Shown here in pieces: positions 46,273 through 58,002 of a DNA stretch of 64,000 nucleotides; positions within the stretch are counted from its first letter, which is position 1; each line of letters starts with the position of its first letter. The notes beneath the pieces were generated by a model, which was given only the letters and a program-made list of their open reading frames with translations, was not told the origin of the DNA and did no database searches. Source of the DNA: Eretmocerus hayati (lineage: Eukaryota > Arthropoda > Insecta > Hymenoptera > Aphelinidae). The position numbers and the translations under genes are program-made. Location: assembly GCA_029851415.1 (NCBI GenBank), contig CM056742.1, positions 82,326,748-82,390,747 of the forward strand. The letters run 5' to 3'.

Positions 46273-46901
46273 CTAATTTATATTCACTTCAGCGGATTTG
46301 TCAACTTGGTGAGTTAAAATTGGGTTTACTCTAGCGACGGCAACTTTTCGTGTTCGCATCTTACAACTATCAAATGAATGACCTCTCTTGTGACAGTATT
46401 GACAATAAGCTTCAGGGTCGCGTCTCGATGTGCGTAGGGGTATAGTTTCTCGACAATTCCTAGCATAATGTCCGAACATTTTACATCTGAAACATTTGAT
46501 CCTGCTCATGTCCTTAAAAATACCTGGTTGCGGTAAATCAAACGGTTCTCTTTTCGGTTGTATAAATTTCCCAGTGACTTTTCGGGCGTAGGGTCTAGGG
46601 AGCCGGCAGTTATATGGGTCCTGCACGACAAAATCGGTTCCTTGATCGGAATTCCTTGTCTTCAAATGCTGTAAGTCATGAGTAGTGTTCTGCATTGAGC
46701 GCGAAAATCCTTGGCCGGAGTTCGACAGTTACACAACAGACCCCTCCGCTGCATATCATATACAGCTTCTACTGCTGGGCTCACGAGGAATGAAATCCTG
46801 TCTCTTTGATCAGTTTCCGGGTCTCCCATGAGGCTATTGAGATCTGCGGCATCCGTAGATCGAGCCATGTTGTCAAAATTCTCAAAGGTCAACGAAAACA
46901 A
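46273..46901 (-). pseudogene. Retroelement Gag fragment with two zinc knuckles
   Basis: On the minus strand, frame 46695-46273 carries two adjacent CCHC-type knuckles: CFRCKMFGHYARNC (C-x2-C-x4-H-x4-C) and CQYCHKRGHSFDSC. These are the hallmark of retrotransposon nucleocapsid, which packages element RNA. An upstream frame, 46901-46662, overlaps it in a different register and looks like the preceding part of the same protein (a Met-Ala-Arg start and a short helical segment). The gene is therefore probably frameshifted around 46680. No protease or RT follows downstream on the minus strand. It probably belongs with the minus-strand LTR-like repeats at 49.7-53.6 kb. Confidence 0.65.
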
Positions 46902-47054
46902 TTCTCAATCATGTAACGATACTGTATCTAAATATCATTCAAAAGATCTGTCTATCGCTTTTTCTCAAATCAGGCCAAAACACTCTCTTATTTCTAATCG
47001 AGCCACTTCACAATCGTTCAGATGTTATCCGTCGTGATTGCAATAGTGTCCCAA

Positions 47055-47345
47055 TTCTAATTACTTCTAGACTATGCAAACTACTCATCGGACCACCTCA
47101 CAGTCATTTGGGTATTAGCCATCGTGATCGGAATTACGTCACTCCTAGGTTCTTATACTAGGTTCAAACTACTTATTGGACCATCTCACAGTCATTTGGG
47201 TATTAGCCATCGTGATCGGAATTACGTCACTCCTAGGTTCTTATACTAGGTTCAAACTACTTATCGGACCACCTCACAGTCATTTGGGTATTAGCCATCG
47301 TGATCGGAATTACGTCACTCCTAGGTTCTTATTCTAAATTCAAAG
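47055..47345. repeat. Three tandem copies of a ~105-bp unit
   Basis: Units contain TCACAGTCATTTGGGTATTAGCCATCGTGATCGG and ACGTCACTCCTAGGTTCTTA and are nearly identical to each other. Further on, 47500-47570 and 47690-47760 are two looser copies of a TCCGCCATTCATCGAGC segment. Confidence 0.8.
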
Positions 47346-47979
47346 ACTTGTTCGGCCGTTGGTTAGAATATCTATCCAGTTCAAGCGCAATAGCAGTCAG
47401 TGAATGGCCTTATTTCAAGAGAAAGAAGCAAGAGGGCGTCAGTTGATGGTCGCGAAAGATCTGTCAACTGACGAAAGCGTTGGTTGTTAGTCTTAACTAG
47501 GTGAGCAGTGGTCCGCCATTCATCGAGCGATCTAAACGTGCCCTCCTGGTCGGGTTGCTATCTTTTCGTTGTTAATTATCACAAACACTCGTTGCAGTCA
47601 CACGATTCGACCCACAATTACATGCACAGGTTATTATGATACAATCAATTCACAAGCTCGACCAAATTATTCTACCTTGATTTGAGTGAGCAAGGGTCCG
47701 CCATTCATCGAGCAAGGTCTCCTGGTCGGAATCACTATCTTTTCTTAGAGTAACAGAGAGGAGCGAGGGGCGTCGGTTGATGATCGCGAGCAATCTGTCA
47801 ACTGACGAAAGCAGAGAGTATTAATCTAACTATCACTATCACAATCACTCAAACCAATTATTGGGGGTCAAAAAACACTCATCCCAAGAGCAATAGACAG
47901 CTTAATTATTGAGACTAGAATGTACTCATCTGGGACGATCGAACGTCAATCCTCATTTTATATACGTGAAATCATGCCA

Positions 47980-48463
47980 AACCTACAGATCTCAAGCCTC
48001 TAGGATTCACCAAGCTGGATTCTAAAATCAAGACTTCTAGGGTTCAAATTCACTTTTCTGTTATAAGAGTCTACCCGCACAATAATCAAGTCGTCAACCA
48101 GTATATCTAACATACGTTGTACATCTGCGGCAGCACTACGACCGGGTCTTGATCTAGGGGTTCGGTTGTGATTTATACCGTCACGAAGTGAAACTGAATG
48201 AGAAATCGTTCTTACAAATTCACTGGGTGAAGTAATCACCAGCCCGAAAGGCCTATTCATCAGGATCGAGGGAATTATTAACTATCAGTGTGTATTCTCG
48301 TTGAAAGTGAATCTAAATAGGGGCTTAAGGAAGATACCTGTCGAGCGACTATTGTCAGAACTAATGCGTCTAAGTCAGAACTATGACTGCTATAGAATCT
48401 AAACTGGGGCTTAAAAAAGATACCTATCTCACAGCTATTGCCAAAATTCCTTGGGTGAGACAA
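47980..48463 (-). pseudogene. Small minus-strand frames of unknown origin
   Basis: Frames 48463-48278 and 48260-48000 are adjacent but in different registers. The second encodes SRPGRSAAADVQRMLDILVDDLI, which looks protein-like but unassigned. They lie between the 142-codon frame at 48601-49026 and the Gag fragment, so they may be remnants of one broken retroelement ORF. Evidence is limited to position and composition. Confidence 0.25.
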
Positions 48464-48600
48464 TCACCAATCCTAAAATTCTATCCGCTTAAATAAGACA
48501 ATTCGGTAATAATAATACGTGATTTATACTCAAGATTCAGACGCTCAGCAACATGAAGATTGGACGACTCGTAGATTCAGCTACTCGGGAACTCAATCCT

Positions 48601-49026
48601 TCAGCGGGTTGGAGGAGATGGCTTCTCGTCGGGTTCCAAATAACGGAGTTCGATGAATGTTCTTCGTTCGATGTAGGTTTTCTGATCGTAGACGGTATCT
48701 GGATCGTCCACCAGAAAATTTGCGCTGATGCTTTTTGTCCTTGCGGTGATCCGGGTGAGGCGCACCGGATCTTGTGTGATGTAGCAGAATGGTTCTCTTG
48801 CGGTGATACACTTGGCGTATATGCTTTCTCTCAGCGCCCGTCCCTTGAGTATGGCGACAATAACTAATTCAGATCCTTCTCCAACTGGTTGTATAATGGT
48901 CTTGTCAAATTCTCCAATGTCTGCACGGGTCTCGATGTCGTAGATTGTCCAACGATAGCTTGGGTGGATGTATGGCACGACGTGTAGATTTCTTCTTAGG
49001 AGTAAAGCCAGAGTTGATGGGTCCAT
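48601..49026 (-). CDS. Hypothetical protein, about 142 codons
   Basis: First ATG at 49026 (the frame is open slightly further upstream), stop at about 48601. The mixed α/β-like composition is not repeat-derived: DIETRADIGEFDKTII, VGEGSELVIVAILKGRAL and a charged C terminus ending in Pro/Ser/Thr/Arg. No family recognised. It lies downstream, in minus sense, of LTR-like repeat A and two leader frames, so it may be the N-terminal domain of a retroelement Gag. Confidence 0.35.
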   Translation of the reverse strand: MDPSTLALLLRRNLHVVPYIHPSYRWTIYDIETRADIGEFDKTIIQPVGEGSELVIVAILKGRALRESIYAKCITAREPFCYITQDPVRLTRITARTKSISANFLVDDPDTVYDQKTYIERRTFIELRYLEPDEKPSPPTR

Positions 49027-49177
49027 TAGTCTTCGATATTCAATCCTCAATGTTCAGATGTCACCGTTCAATTGTCAATGTTCTAATTGTCACTCCACTT
49101 CTGCCATGTAAATTCAATGCTTCCACAACTCGAATCCCACCGCTGTCACAAAAAACTGTTATGAACGAGTCCTGAAG

Positions 49178-49599
49178 TTACTGGGACGAGGGTTCTGGCG
49201 AAGACGGAACGCTTGGTTCAGTTGTTGAATCTGGCACGGCGCCGTTCATAATTCGAGGCCTGCTCGATTCTGCGCCTGCGCGTGCTAATCGACGGGCCTG
49301 TTGTAAGGCGTAGAGCTCGTACACGGTTGCGGTTCGGCTGGCTCCTGGGAATTGGAAATGGCAGCGCGGGCAACGCTTGGGTCCGCTGGAGTCAGACATC
49401 GTTCATCGTCCGTCGGAGAAACGCCGTTAATGGTCAGGTCGAGCACTCTTGTCGTGCGGCAAAGCGTAGGGACGAACTCGGGTGTGTATTTCGAGACCTT
49501 CAGAGGAGGTTGGTATTCCTCAGGGTAGACCTCAGTCACGGAACTAGCCCCTCCTGGTATTATCGTCGGCCGTTCCGGCGAGGGCTGGGTCTCCTCCAT
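49178..49599 (-). other. Two overlapping leader frames after LTR-like repeat A
   Basis: Frame 49599-49285 (104 codons, Pro/Ser/Thr-rich) and frame 49399-49178 (73 codons, starting with a C-x2-C zinc-ribbon-like CPRCHFQF) overlap in different registers. One of them may be real, since the CPRC motif is not expected by chance. The related leader after LTR-like repeat C (52421-52131) instead has an Ala/Pro repeat frame, so coding is not conserved. Confidence 0.3.
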
Positions 49600-49751
49600 A
49601 CGCTTACAAACCTGGTACTTATAAATATTCGGAATCTTCTGCTGTTGCTGAAACTACTGGATGGCTGGATCTCTGGACCGTCGCTATTGTTACTTGTGAT
49701 GGGGCCGGGTTCGTTGGGTTGATGAGTGTTGAAGCCCAATGGAAGCAGTGG

Positions 49752-50213
49752 TGACAATCAATGTGGCTTTATTAACTGACTCTCCACAAAACTGGCGGAA
49801 GACTCTGTACAGAACCGGCGTTATGAAATGCGTTATACAAAATGAGAGTACAGAATGACAGTGCAAGGCTCGTTATGTGGTTACTCGAGCAAGGCTGAAG
49901 TTATAGGTCTGGGTCTCAAGCCCCAAGTCTGCTGGCGGGCGTCTGTAGGCTCCTTATATGGACGAAATGACGTCATTAGCTGAGTGGCGCGGTTACGCCC
50001 ATGAAAGCCTCTGACTGGTTACTGGTGGTGCCTGCGCATCCTCTCCTTGATACGCCATCATGGATCTGGGCGGTGCCGACTAGGGAAGGGGGGCGGGCTG
50101 TTGCCTAATTCGTGCGCGGCCATGATTGATCGAGCGCGTCGTGGATCTGCGCGCTGGAGGGGAGACTCTCTCTCATCTGGGGAGCGTCTCTGATTGGTTG
50201 TCGGTTGCGTCAT
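49752..50213 (-). repeat. LTR-like repeat A (truncated)
   Basis: It starts TGACAATCAATGTGG and matches repeat B (50832 onward) until about 50213, where B continues and A breaks into unrelated sequence. In minus sense it carries the CATATAAGG TATA-like motif (about 49953-49960) and AATAAAG near 49767, the R/U5 end of an LTR. Confidence 0.65.
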
Positions 50214-50831
50214 CTAAATTGCTCGAACCCTCGGTCAATGAAGACACTTGGCGTATGCTCGTGGTATGGTCTTTGATGCTATCATTCGGCCTACAACTCC
50301 TGATCAGATTTTATCGCTGGAAATAATCATTATCAAGGAACTATTCCGGAGACAGCATCACAGCCGTTCACCCAATACGGTTCTGAGGCTAGGTGATGTG
50401 AGATTTGTGCCCAGTGATTTCGAAATATCAAAGCCCTTCCCCGACTTTTCCAGCTCGATCTAGCTCAACATGCGTCCTTGCTCTTCCAGCCACCCATGCA
50501 ACACGATTCGGGAGCTGTGTGATCTCAAATTCGTGCTGGCGATACCAAAATACTCCAAAACAACCCTGATAACTCTCGAACTGCGATCTCGGTCAATCCG
50601 CGCTTCGGCCCCGCAACACGATTTGGAGACTGGTCGATCTCAAGTTCGTGCTCAGCGATTCTAAAGTATCCCAAAAACACCCATACTCTACTCTCAAACT
50701 TCGATCTCAGTCAATTCGCGCCTCCGCCCCCGCAACCGTCCCACAACACGAAACACGATTTCGAAGCTGGGCGATCTCAAATTTTTACTTAGCGTTCCAC
50801 AATACCCCAAAATCACCCGTACTTCCAAGAT
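50214..50831. repeat. Interrupting sequence with ~150-bp tandem repeats
   Basis: Units recognisable by GCGATCTCAAATTCGTGCT / CTCGRTCAATYCGCGCYTC recur about three times from 50395 to 50830. They separate LTR-like repeats A and B. Non-coding. Confidence 0.6.
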
Positions 50832-52031
50832 TGACAATCAATGTGGCTTTATTGACTGACTCTCCACAGAACTGGCGTTATGGAAGACTCTGTACAGAAC
50901 CGGCGTTATGAAATGCGTTATGAAATGCGTTATACAAAATGAGAGTACAGAATGACAGTGCAAGGCTCGTTATGTGGTTACTCGGGCGAGGCTGAAGTTA
51001 TGGGTCTGAGTCTCAAGCCCCAAGTCTGCTGGCAGGCGTCTGTAGGCTCCTTACATAGACGAAATGACGTCATTAGCTGAGTGGCGTAGTCACGCCCATG
51101 AAAGCCTCTGACTGGTTACTGGTGGTGCCTGCGCATCCTCTCCTTGATACGCCATCATGGATCTGGGCGGTGCCGACTAGGGAAGGGGGGCGGGCTGTTG
51201 CCTTATTCGTGCGCGGCCATGATTGATCGAGCGCGTCGTGGATCTGCGCGCTGGAGGGGAGACTCTCTATCGTCTGGGGAGCGTCTCTGATTGGTTGTCG
51301 GTTGCGTCATCCAATAAGGCCTCCCCTCGGTATGCAGCGGTGCCGGGCTTGATGTTGCTAGGCGGGGGCGTCGGCGTTGCCAAGTGTATGTGACGTTGCC
51401 GAGTATCGTGGCCGCATGCCGTAATGAGGTCATGGCTGTACAGCGAGTGTTGTTTGTCGACCGCCCCCTTCGGCTGTTGCATCTCATGTCCTCTTGGCGT
51501 TGCTTGACTTAAGTATGTAGCTGTTGCTGGCCCTTGCTTTGGCTTGAGACTTGTCCGATGTCCGTTGCCGACGGCTTCTATTCCGTGTATCCGCAGGGAG
51601 TTCTGGAATCATGAGTCCCAGTTTGGGACTCGTAAATCATGTCAACAACGTGTTCTCAGACCAACGTGAACGTTGGCTTATGGTTAATTCATCATTCGAT
51701 TCCAATATCTTTATTTAGTCGAGAGCCACCCTTAGCACAAGACACAACCCCGCGCGAATGCGGATCGTCACCTCACATCTTTGGCCGCGCGTGGGAATTC
51801 TCCGGCACGAAGCACAATCTCGTGTGAATGCGGAATGGCAGTATACGTCCTTGACTACATGTAGGAGTCGCTCTTTGGCACAATGTACGGTCTTGGGTGA
51901 ATGCGGAACGGTAGTTTGTGCCTTGGACTACGTGTGAAAAGACCGTTTTCCTCTCATCTTGTAGTACGAATCGAGATTCTTCGAGTTGTAGGTCCACGGT
52001 TATCTGGGACCGAGGGTTTTATACCTTAACA
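50832..52031 (-). repeat. LTR-like repeat B, full length
   Basis: It begins TGACAATC and ends CCTTAACA, so in minus sense it has TG...CA form. It includes an AATAAAG-type signal near 50850, a weakened TATA (TATGTAAGG, about 51047), and a GAGTCCCAGTTTGGGACTC hairpin near 51610. 1200 bp. Confidence 0.65.
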
Positions 52032-52518
52032 CAGTGTTATGAACGAGCCCTGAAGTTACTAGGCTGCGCCTGCGCGTGACGATAAATCTCAGAGGAGTTG
52101 GGTTTCCTCAGGTTCGGCCCGAATTCGGAACTAGCCCCTCAGGGTATTTGCGTCGGCCGTTCCGTCGGACCCTTGTTCTACAGTGGGTATGACTTGGCGT
52201 GGGCGCAATATTATGAAGTGCACGTTGCGGTATTCAATATCGAAGACAACTGCGTCTGCCGGTACTGGGGCGGGAGCTGGAACTGGAGCTAGAGCTGGGG
52301 CTAGAGCTGCAGCGGGTGCTGGAACTGGAACTCGGGCAGCTGGTCCTGGAGTAGCCGGTGGAGTCGGAGGCAGCCACGGGCCCATGTGCTGACTCACCGA
52401 AATGGAATCCTGAATACTCACGTTCGCGACGCGACCGGGTCGTCTTGATTACAAGAATTATTATCAGCGCGGGGCTGGGTTCGTTAACTTGTTAAGTGCT
52501 GAAGCACAGTGAAAGCAG
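52032..52518 (-). other. Leader-like internal segment between LTR-like repeats B and C
   Basis: It begins TGTTATGAACGAGCCCTGAAG like the segment at 49157 and ends in a CTGAAGCACAGTG block matching the segment before repeat A, so both are the same element leader. It contains an Ala/Pro/Val trinucleotide-type repeat frame (52421-52131, minus). If B and C are LTRs of one element, nearly all its internal coding sequence is deleted. Confidence 0.45.
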
Positions 52519-53585
52519 TGATACTGAACGATACGATTTATTAACTGGCGTACAGAGAGCGAATGATACAAGATGGTGGTACAAGGTGACAGATGTGGCT
52601 CGGAGCGATAGCAAGTCGACGGTGTGCTGGTGCTCGAGCGACGCTAAGTCCGCCGGTGGGCGTCTGTAGGCTCCTTATATAGACGAAATGACGTCACTAG
52701 CTGAGTGGCGTGGTTACGCCCACGAAAGCCTCTGACTGGTTACTGGTGTTGCGTGCGCATCCTCTCCTTGATGCGCCATCATGGATCTGGGCGGTGCCGG
52801 TAGGTGAAAGGGGGCGGGGCTATTGCGTGATTCGTGTGCGGCCATAATGGATCGAGCGCGTCGTAGATCTGCGCACTGGAGGGGAGACTCTCTCTCGTCT
52901 GGGGAGCGTCTCTGATTGGCTGGCGGTGGCGTCATTCAGTGGGGCCTCCCATCGTTCCGCAGAGCTGCTGTTGCTGGGCGGTGTATCCGGCGTTGCCAAG
53001 CATATGCGACGTTGCCGCATCACATGGCCATGTAATGAGGTCATGACGTAAGAGCGGTTCATGGCCGTGCTGTTATTGTCGTCCGCCCCCTCGGCTGTTG
53101 CGTTGCATGCATCTCATGCCCTCTTTCGGCTGCGGCGTGGCTCATGTATGTAGCTGCTACCGGTCCTTGTTTTGGCTCGTCCGATGTCCGTTGCTGACGA
53201 CTTCCATGTCGTGTATTTGCAGGGAGTTCTGGAATCATGAGTCCCAGGTTGGGACTCGCAAATCATGTCAACAATGTGTTCTCAGGCCAACATGGACGTT
53301 GGCTCATGGTTAATTCATCATTTAGTTCTAATATCTTTATGTAATCGAGAGCCACCCTTAAGCACAAGATACAACCCTGCGTGAATGCGGATCGTTACTT
53401 TATATCTTCGACCACGCGTGGGAACTCCCCGGTTCGAAGCACAACCTCATGTAAATGCGGAATGATAGTTCGCGCTTTGGACTACGTGTGAGAGGACCGT
53501 TTCCCTCTCGTCTTGCGGTACGAGTCGAGATTCTCCGAGTTGTGGTTCCACGGTTATCTGGGACCGAGGATTTCATACCTTAACA
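52519..53585 (-). repeat. LTR-like repeat C
   Basis: It begins TGATACTG, ends CCTTAACA, and is clearly related to repeat B but more divergent. In minus sense it has a good TATA box (TATATAAGG, about 52673-52681) followed downstream by AATAAA (about 52534-52540), the expected U3-R order. No target duplication with B was found. Confidence 0.6.
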
Positions 53586-54039
53586 ACAGCACAGCCTTAT
53601 GGCTCAGCTTCAGCGTTAGCTGCTACACTGATTGACATAAAAAGTGATCCTCAAGAATATGAGCCGTTACGATTCCTCTGTCAATCGCGTATTATCACTT
53701 CTTTTGCATACGTGCTTTCGCTTTTTTCTTCGAAGGATTGAGATAAAATGTTCTCATTACAAAAAATATGACACTGGATCTACATCAAATTCAAATTGTA
53801 CATCTCCAATTATCCAAATTCAAACACTGCAGACAAGATTTTGTTGTTGTTCTAGATGACCTCATAACCTCCCATATATCGGTATTTATTCAATTATTAT
53901 ACTAGCAATTTTCCGTGTTCGGGCCCATTGATCTTTTTTATTCAGAATTTTTTGTTCCACAACATATTTTCTTTTCGACAAAATTCACCTAAACCCAAAA
54001 TCCTATCTCTCGGAGCGGGGTCTTTTTACGTCGGAATTG
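53586..54039. other. AT-rich sequence, nothing recognised
   Basis: Short frames only. Confidence 0.4.
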
Positions 54040-55062
54040 GTGTTTTTGAAAATTTCCAGAACCTTGTGAAATTATTTCCAGCGGGACATACAGATTCAGA
54101 CCACATTTCACCTATTTAGTCAAGATTGAGCCAAAATTCATGATTTGAATCAGGGTTCTGCGAGTTCTGCGATAATAAAAATCCTTTGAGTGTATTGTGG
54201 TGTCAATAACCTACAAATTTGCGCCCAAGCAGAGCTCTGTACATTGCCGCCAAGGACCGGGAGACTCGATTTCAGCCGGGCCTCTACGATTTTTCACCTA
54301 TATTCATCACAAGATCAGGATTTGAATCTGGGTTCCGCGAGTTCTGCAATAACAAAGGTCATTTGAGTGTATTGTGGTGTCAGTTACCTACAATTTGCGG
54401 CCAATCAGGAACTCTGTCCATTGCCGTCAAGACCCAGGAGGACCGATATTGTGATCAACGAATTCCATCCCAAGATTCATCACGGTTCTTTGACTATATC
54501 GATCACGAGTAGGCTGAAAATCCCTATCTGAATTGGAGTTCTGCAATAATGATAGTTGTTCGAGTGTTATGTTCGTGTCAATTACTCGTCCTCTGCGCCC
54601 AAAAAAAGCTCCATACACTGCCGCGAAGGCCCAGGAGAACCGATACCCCAAGATTTATCACGAGTTTTCACCTACATTGATCACGAGTCAGTGAACAATC
54701 TTTATCTGAATCTGGGTTCCATGAGTTCTGCAAGGATTAGAAATGTTTGAATATATCGTTGTGTTGAATACCCATCATTTGCACCTAAATAGAGCCTGGT
54801 TATTACCGCCAAGGACTAGGAGACTCAATCTCACCCAAGTAACACGATTCTCTATTGAATTACATTTTCTAAACTCGAATCATCCTCTTTTATGAATCAA
54901 TGATATCAAATTCGTGAATCGGCATTTGGAGGACTAATTCTGATTTCTCCATTGGTGACCTCGGATTGGGGGCCATCTCTAATGAGAAATTATCGATCGG
55001 GGTTTGATCGTCAAGATGTTAATCAAAGGAAAAATGCATTCGAATGACATCTTGAGAAAAAT

Positions 55063-55136
55063 GCCTGGACACAGGATCGAACTGGGGGCCTTCTTCTCAC
55101 CGGGAAAGACACTCTACCAGCTGAGCTATCCAGGGC
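55063..55136 (-). other. tRNA-like sequence, copy 1
   Basis: In minus sense: an acceptor-like CCTGGA with its complement TCCAGG, a canonical box A/D-arm (TAGCTCAGCTGGTAGAG), a box B (GTTCGATCC), and a weak anticodon arm with a CCCGGTG-like loop. The acceptor has an extra C, and the anticodon loop size is ambiguous. It could derive from a tRNA or tRNA-type SINE promoter; probably not a working tRNA. Confidence 0.5.
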
Positions 55137-55315
55137 TCGATAGGTCTTTGTCTCGATGTCACTCTTATACATTAGCGCCATTATCTAAGCCACGGCGCGA
55201 AATTCAAATTGCACTTTTCGAATTTCAATCGTCCTCTTTTATCAATCAATGGTATTAAATCCGTGAATCAGCATTTGGAGTGTATACGAGTGACATCGGG
55301 ACAAAGACCTATTGA

Positions 55316-55389
55316 GCCCTGGATAACTCAGCTGGTAGAGTGTCTTTCCCGGTGAGGAGGAGGCCCCCAGTTCGATCCTGTGTCCAGGC
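55316..55389 (+). other. tRNA-like sequence, copy 2 (inverted partner)
   Basis: Same as copy 1 in opposite orientation, with box A altered to TAACTCAGCTGG and GAGGAGGAGG replacing GAGAAGAAGG. The two face each other across the palindrome centre and could pair over their whole length. Confidence 0.5.
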
Positions 55390-56425
55390 ATTTTCTTCAC
55401 GATGTCATTCAAATGCATTTTTTCTTTGATCAACATCTTGACGATCAAACCCCGATCGATAATTTCTCATTAAAAATGGCCCCAAATCCGAGGTCACCAA
55501 TGGAGAAATCAGAATTAGTCCTCCAAATGCCGATTTACGAATTTAATATCATTGAGTCATAAAAGAGGACGATTCCAGTTTAGAAAGTGTAATTCAATAG
55601 AGAATCGTGTTACTTGGGTGAAATTGAGTCTCCTAGTTCTTGGCGGTAATGACCAGAGCTCTATTCAGGTGCAAATGATGGGTACTCAACACAACAATAC
55701 ATTCAAACAACTCTAATCTTTGCAGAACTCATGGAACTCAGATTCAGATGAAGATTGTTCACTGACTCGTGATCAATGTAGGTGAAGAATCGTAATAAAT
55801 CTTGGGGTATCGGTTCTCATGGGCCTTCACGGTAATGTATGGAGTTCTATTTGAGCGCAAATGACGAGCAATTGACACGAAAATATACTCAAACAACTAT
55901 CATTATTCCAGAACTCGCGAAACTCGGATTCAGATAGAGATTTTCGGCATACTCGTAATCGATATAGTCGAAGAATCGTGATAAATCTTGTGATGGGATT
56001 CGTTGATCACAATATCGGTCCCCCTGGGCCTTCGCGGCAATGGACAGAGTTCTGATTGGGCGCAAATTGTAGGTACCTGACACCACAATACACTCGAATG
56101 ACCTTTGTTATTGCAGAACTCGCGGAACCCAGATTCAAATCTCGATCTTGGGGTGAATATAGGTGAAAAATCGTAGAGGTCCGGCTAAAATCGAGTCTTC
56201 TAGTCGTTGGCGGCAATGTACAGAGCTCTGCTTGCGCACAAATGGTAGGTTATTGACACCACAATACACTCAAATGACTTTTGTTATTGCAGAACTCGCG
56301 GAACCCAGATTCAAATCCTGATCTTGTGATGAATATAGGTTAAAAATCGTGGAGGCCAGGGTAAAATCGAGCCTCCTAGTCCTTGGCGGCGATGTACAGA
56401 GCTCGGCTTGGGCGCAAATGGTAAG

Positions 56426-56953
56426 TGTTCGCGTAAATATGAGCATTCGAGAACTTCCGAGCAGCTCGGCGCCTTAACCTCGGTTATTGACTTATTACCC
56501 CTTCGTTCTCCTCGAAATCGGATGATCTACTTGCTCTGTGTCAATTGGTCGGTCTAAATGAACCGTTTCGTATGAGATGACCGAGGTCCTGTGCGACGAG
56601 CTGCTCGAATCGCTCGGGCTGCGCTAGTTAGCCTTCGCTAGCGGACATGCACGTTGTAAGCAGCTTCCGCGTCTCCGCATAATATCTTGCGCCGGTGTGC
56701 GCCCCGCGAATCACTCAATCTTTCTCACTTTCCATTTTTCATTTAAATATAAGTGCAGAACGCGATCTCCGGGTCTCTCTGCTGTGCCATATATGTGACA
56801 CTTTCATTCGCAGAATATACTGCTAAGTGATTTTAAGTGAAAACATTGACTTGTTATTTAAAACACCTCCCACGCTTCCTTATCCTACGAAATCACGACA
56901 AAATCTCGTAGAATGGGCTCTGAGGTTCCCGCTTTGATCACCTCACCCCAACA
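56426..56953 (+). repeat. 5' LTR of the BEL/Pao element
   Basis: 528 bp. TATATGTGACAC near 56790 and TTTAAATATAAG near 56740 are possible core promoter sequences. Four bases after the end, TGGTAGCACAGCG (56958-56970) is a candidate primer-binding site. Confidence 0.75.
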
Positions 56954-58002
56954 TTTCTGGTAGCACAGCGTTTTAGCTCAAACCGATCTTCTTTGTGTCG
57001 TGATCTGAAAAATCGTGCCGGGGAGAGTGCAAAATTGGGCACGCGCGGGAAAGTGAGACAGCCGCGGGGCGGAAAAGTGTCGTGAAGTGCTGTGTCCGGT
57101 GTGGCTTTTTGCCCACCTAAAAATTGCTCATCATCGTCTCGGCTTCTTGGACACCAGCACCGGAGCCTCGCGCACGAGGCATCCCCAGCACCGGTGCAGC
57201 AGACGACGCAGCGGATCGGCTCGCCAGGAGACGAGTCACATCATCGCGAGGGAAGGAAGCAGCAGCTCAACGACACTTTGGCCGTTACGAGCAGCTGACC
57301 GGGTCCATCGCGCCCTTTCATCTGCGTCCCGGATCAGCACGTGCTGCAGCCTCGACGCTCCGTCACCACGACGTCGAGCACCTTCGCCTCGCAAACGAAG
57401 CCAGCAGGGGCACAGGAGGGAAATAGCCGTGGCAGGCTTGTCACGGTTGGTGGATTGTATCGTTCCAATTCATACTTACTCATATATACATCACACATCA
57501 GGTGATCTTGAAGAGGCGCGAGTCGCGCAATCTTGCTAGTGCCCCCTCCTCCCCTACCTGCCCGGCCCATCTCGAGCGGTCAGCTGTGCTGTGGCACGGC
57601 TCCGCACATACCCCTCGCGTCGTTGTAACATCGCGCGTTTGGCGTTGCAACTTATTGCCGCGCCGCGCTTCCTCTCCTCGCCACGCGTCTCGCCTCCAAG
57701 CCTGACTTATTATAGTCAGACTTGTCAGCTGTTTTATGCTCATGTAAGCCAGCATATTCGTAATCATTGCAGCTTTTCTCGCGAGGAACGCGGATCTTGT
57801 GGCTTGCTAAACCTGTGCGAACGTAACGCACCGGTGCCTAGCTCTTTAGTGTCCGTGTTGTCCTCGCAGTTTATCGTTTTTTTTTAGCTTGAAATTCGAT
57901 CCCAAAATTTTTTTTCACTTCAGTTTTGGCTAGCCAGAAATTTTTTCGTGACCTATTATCATATACTAGCATTTCAAATTTAGTTGTGGTTCGGTACTAG
58001 TC
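56954..58002 (+). other. Leader of the BEL/Pao element
   Basis: About 1 kb between LTR and gag. GC-rich to 57700, then a T-rich tract. Frame 57087-57539 (150 codons) overlaps others on both strands and shows no domain, so I do not call it a gene. An intron in the leader is possible but not demonstrable. Confidence 0.4.

Larger units (their letters stand above)
54040..56420. repeat. Inverted-repeat array of ~185-bp units, centre near 55.23 kb
   Basis: Units with GAGTTCTGCAATAAYAAAG...TGTATTGTGGTGTCA...GCGCCCAAGCAGAGCTC...GACCAGGAGACTCGAT lie in plus sense from 54150 to about 54830 and in reverse complement from about 55620 to 56420. Between them is a palindromic core (54830-55620) with tRNA-like stems on both sides. 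The right arm resumes after the BEL/Pao insertion at 60665. The structure resembles foldback elements whose inverted arms consist of tandem units. Confidence 0.75.

Noticed and set aside
55063..55389. Functional tRNA genes
   Set aside because: Box A and box B look good, but the acceptor has an extra base, the anticodon arm pairs poorly, and copies sit inside a mobile inverted repeat.
57087..57539. 150-codon ORF between the BEL LTR and gag
   Set aside because: It overlaps other frames on both strands, is low in complexity (Arg/Ser/Ala), and lies in a leader where coding is not expected.
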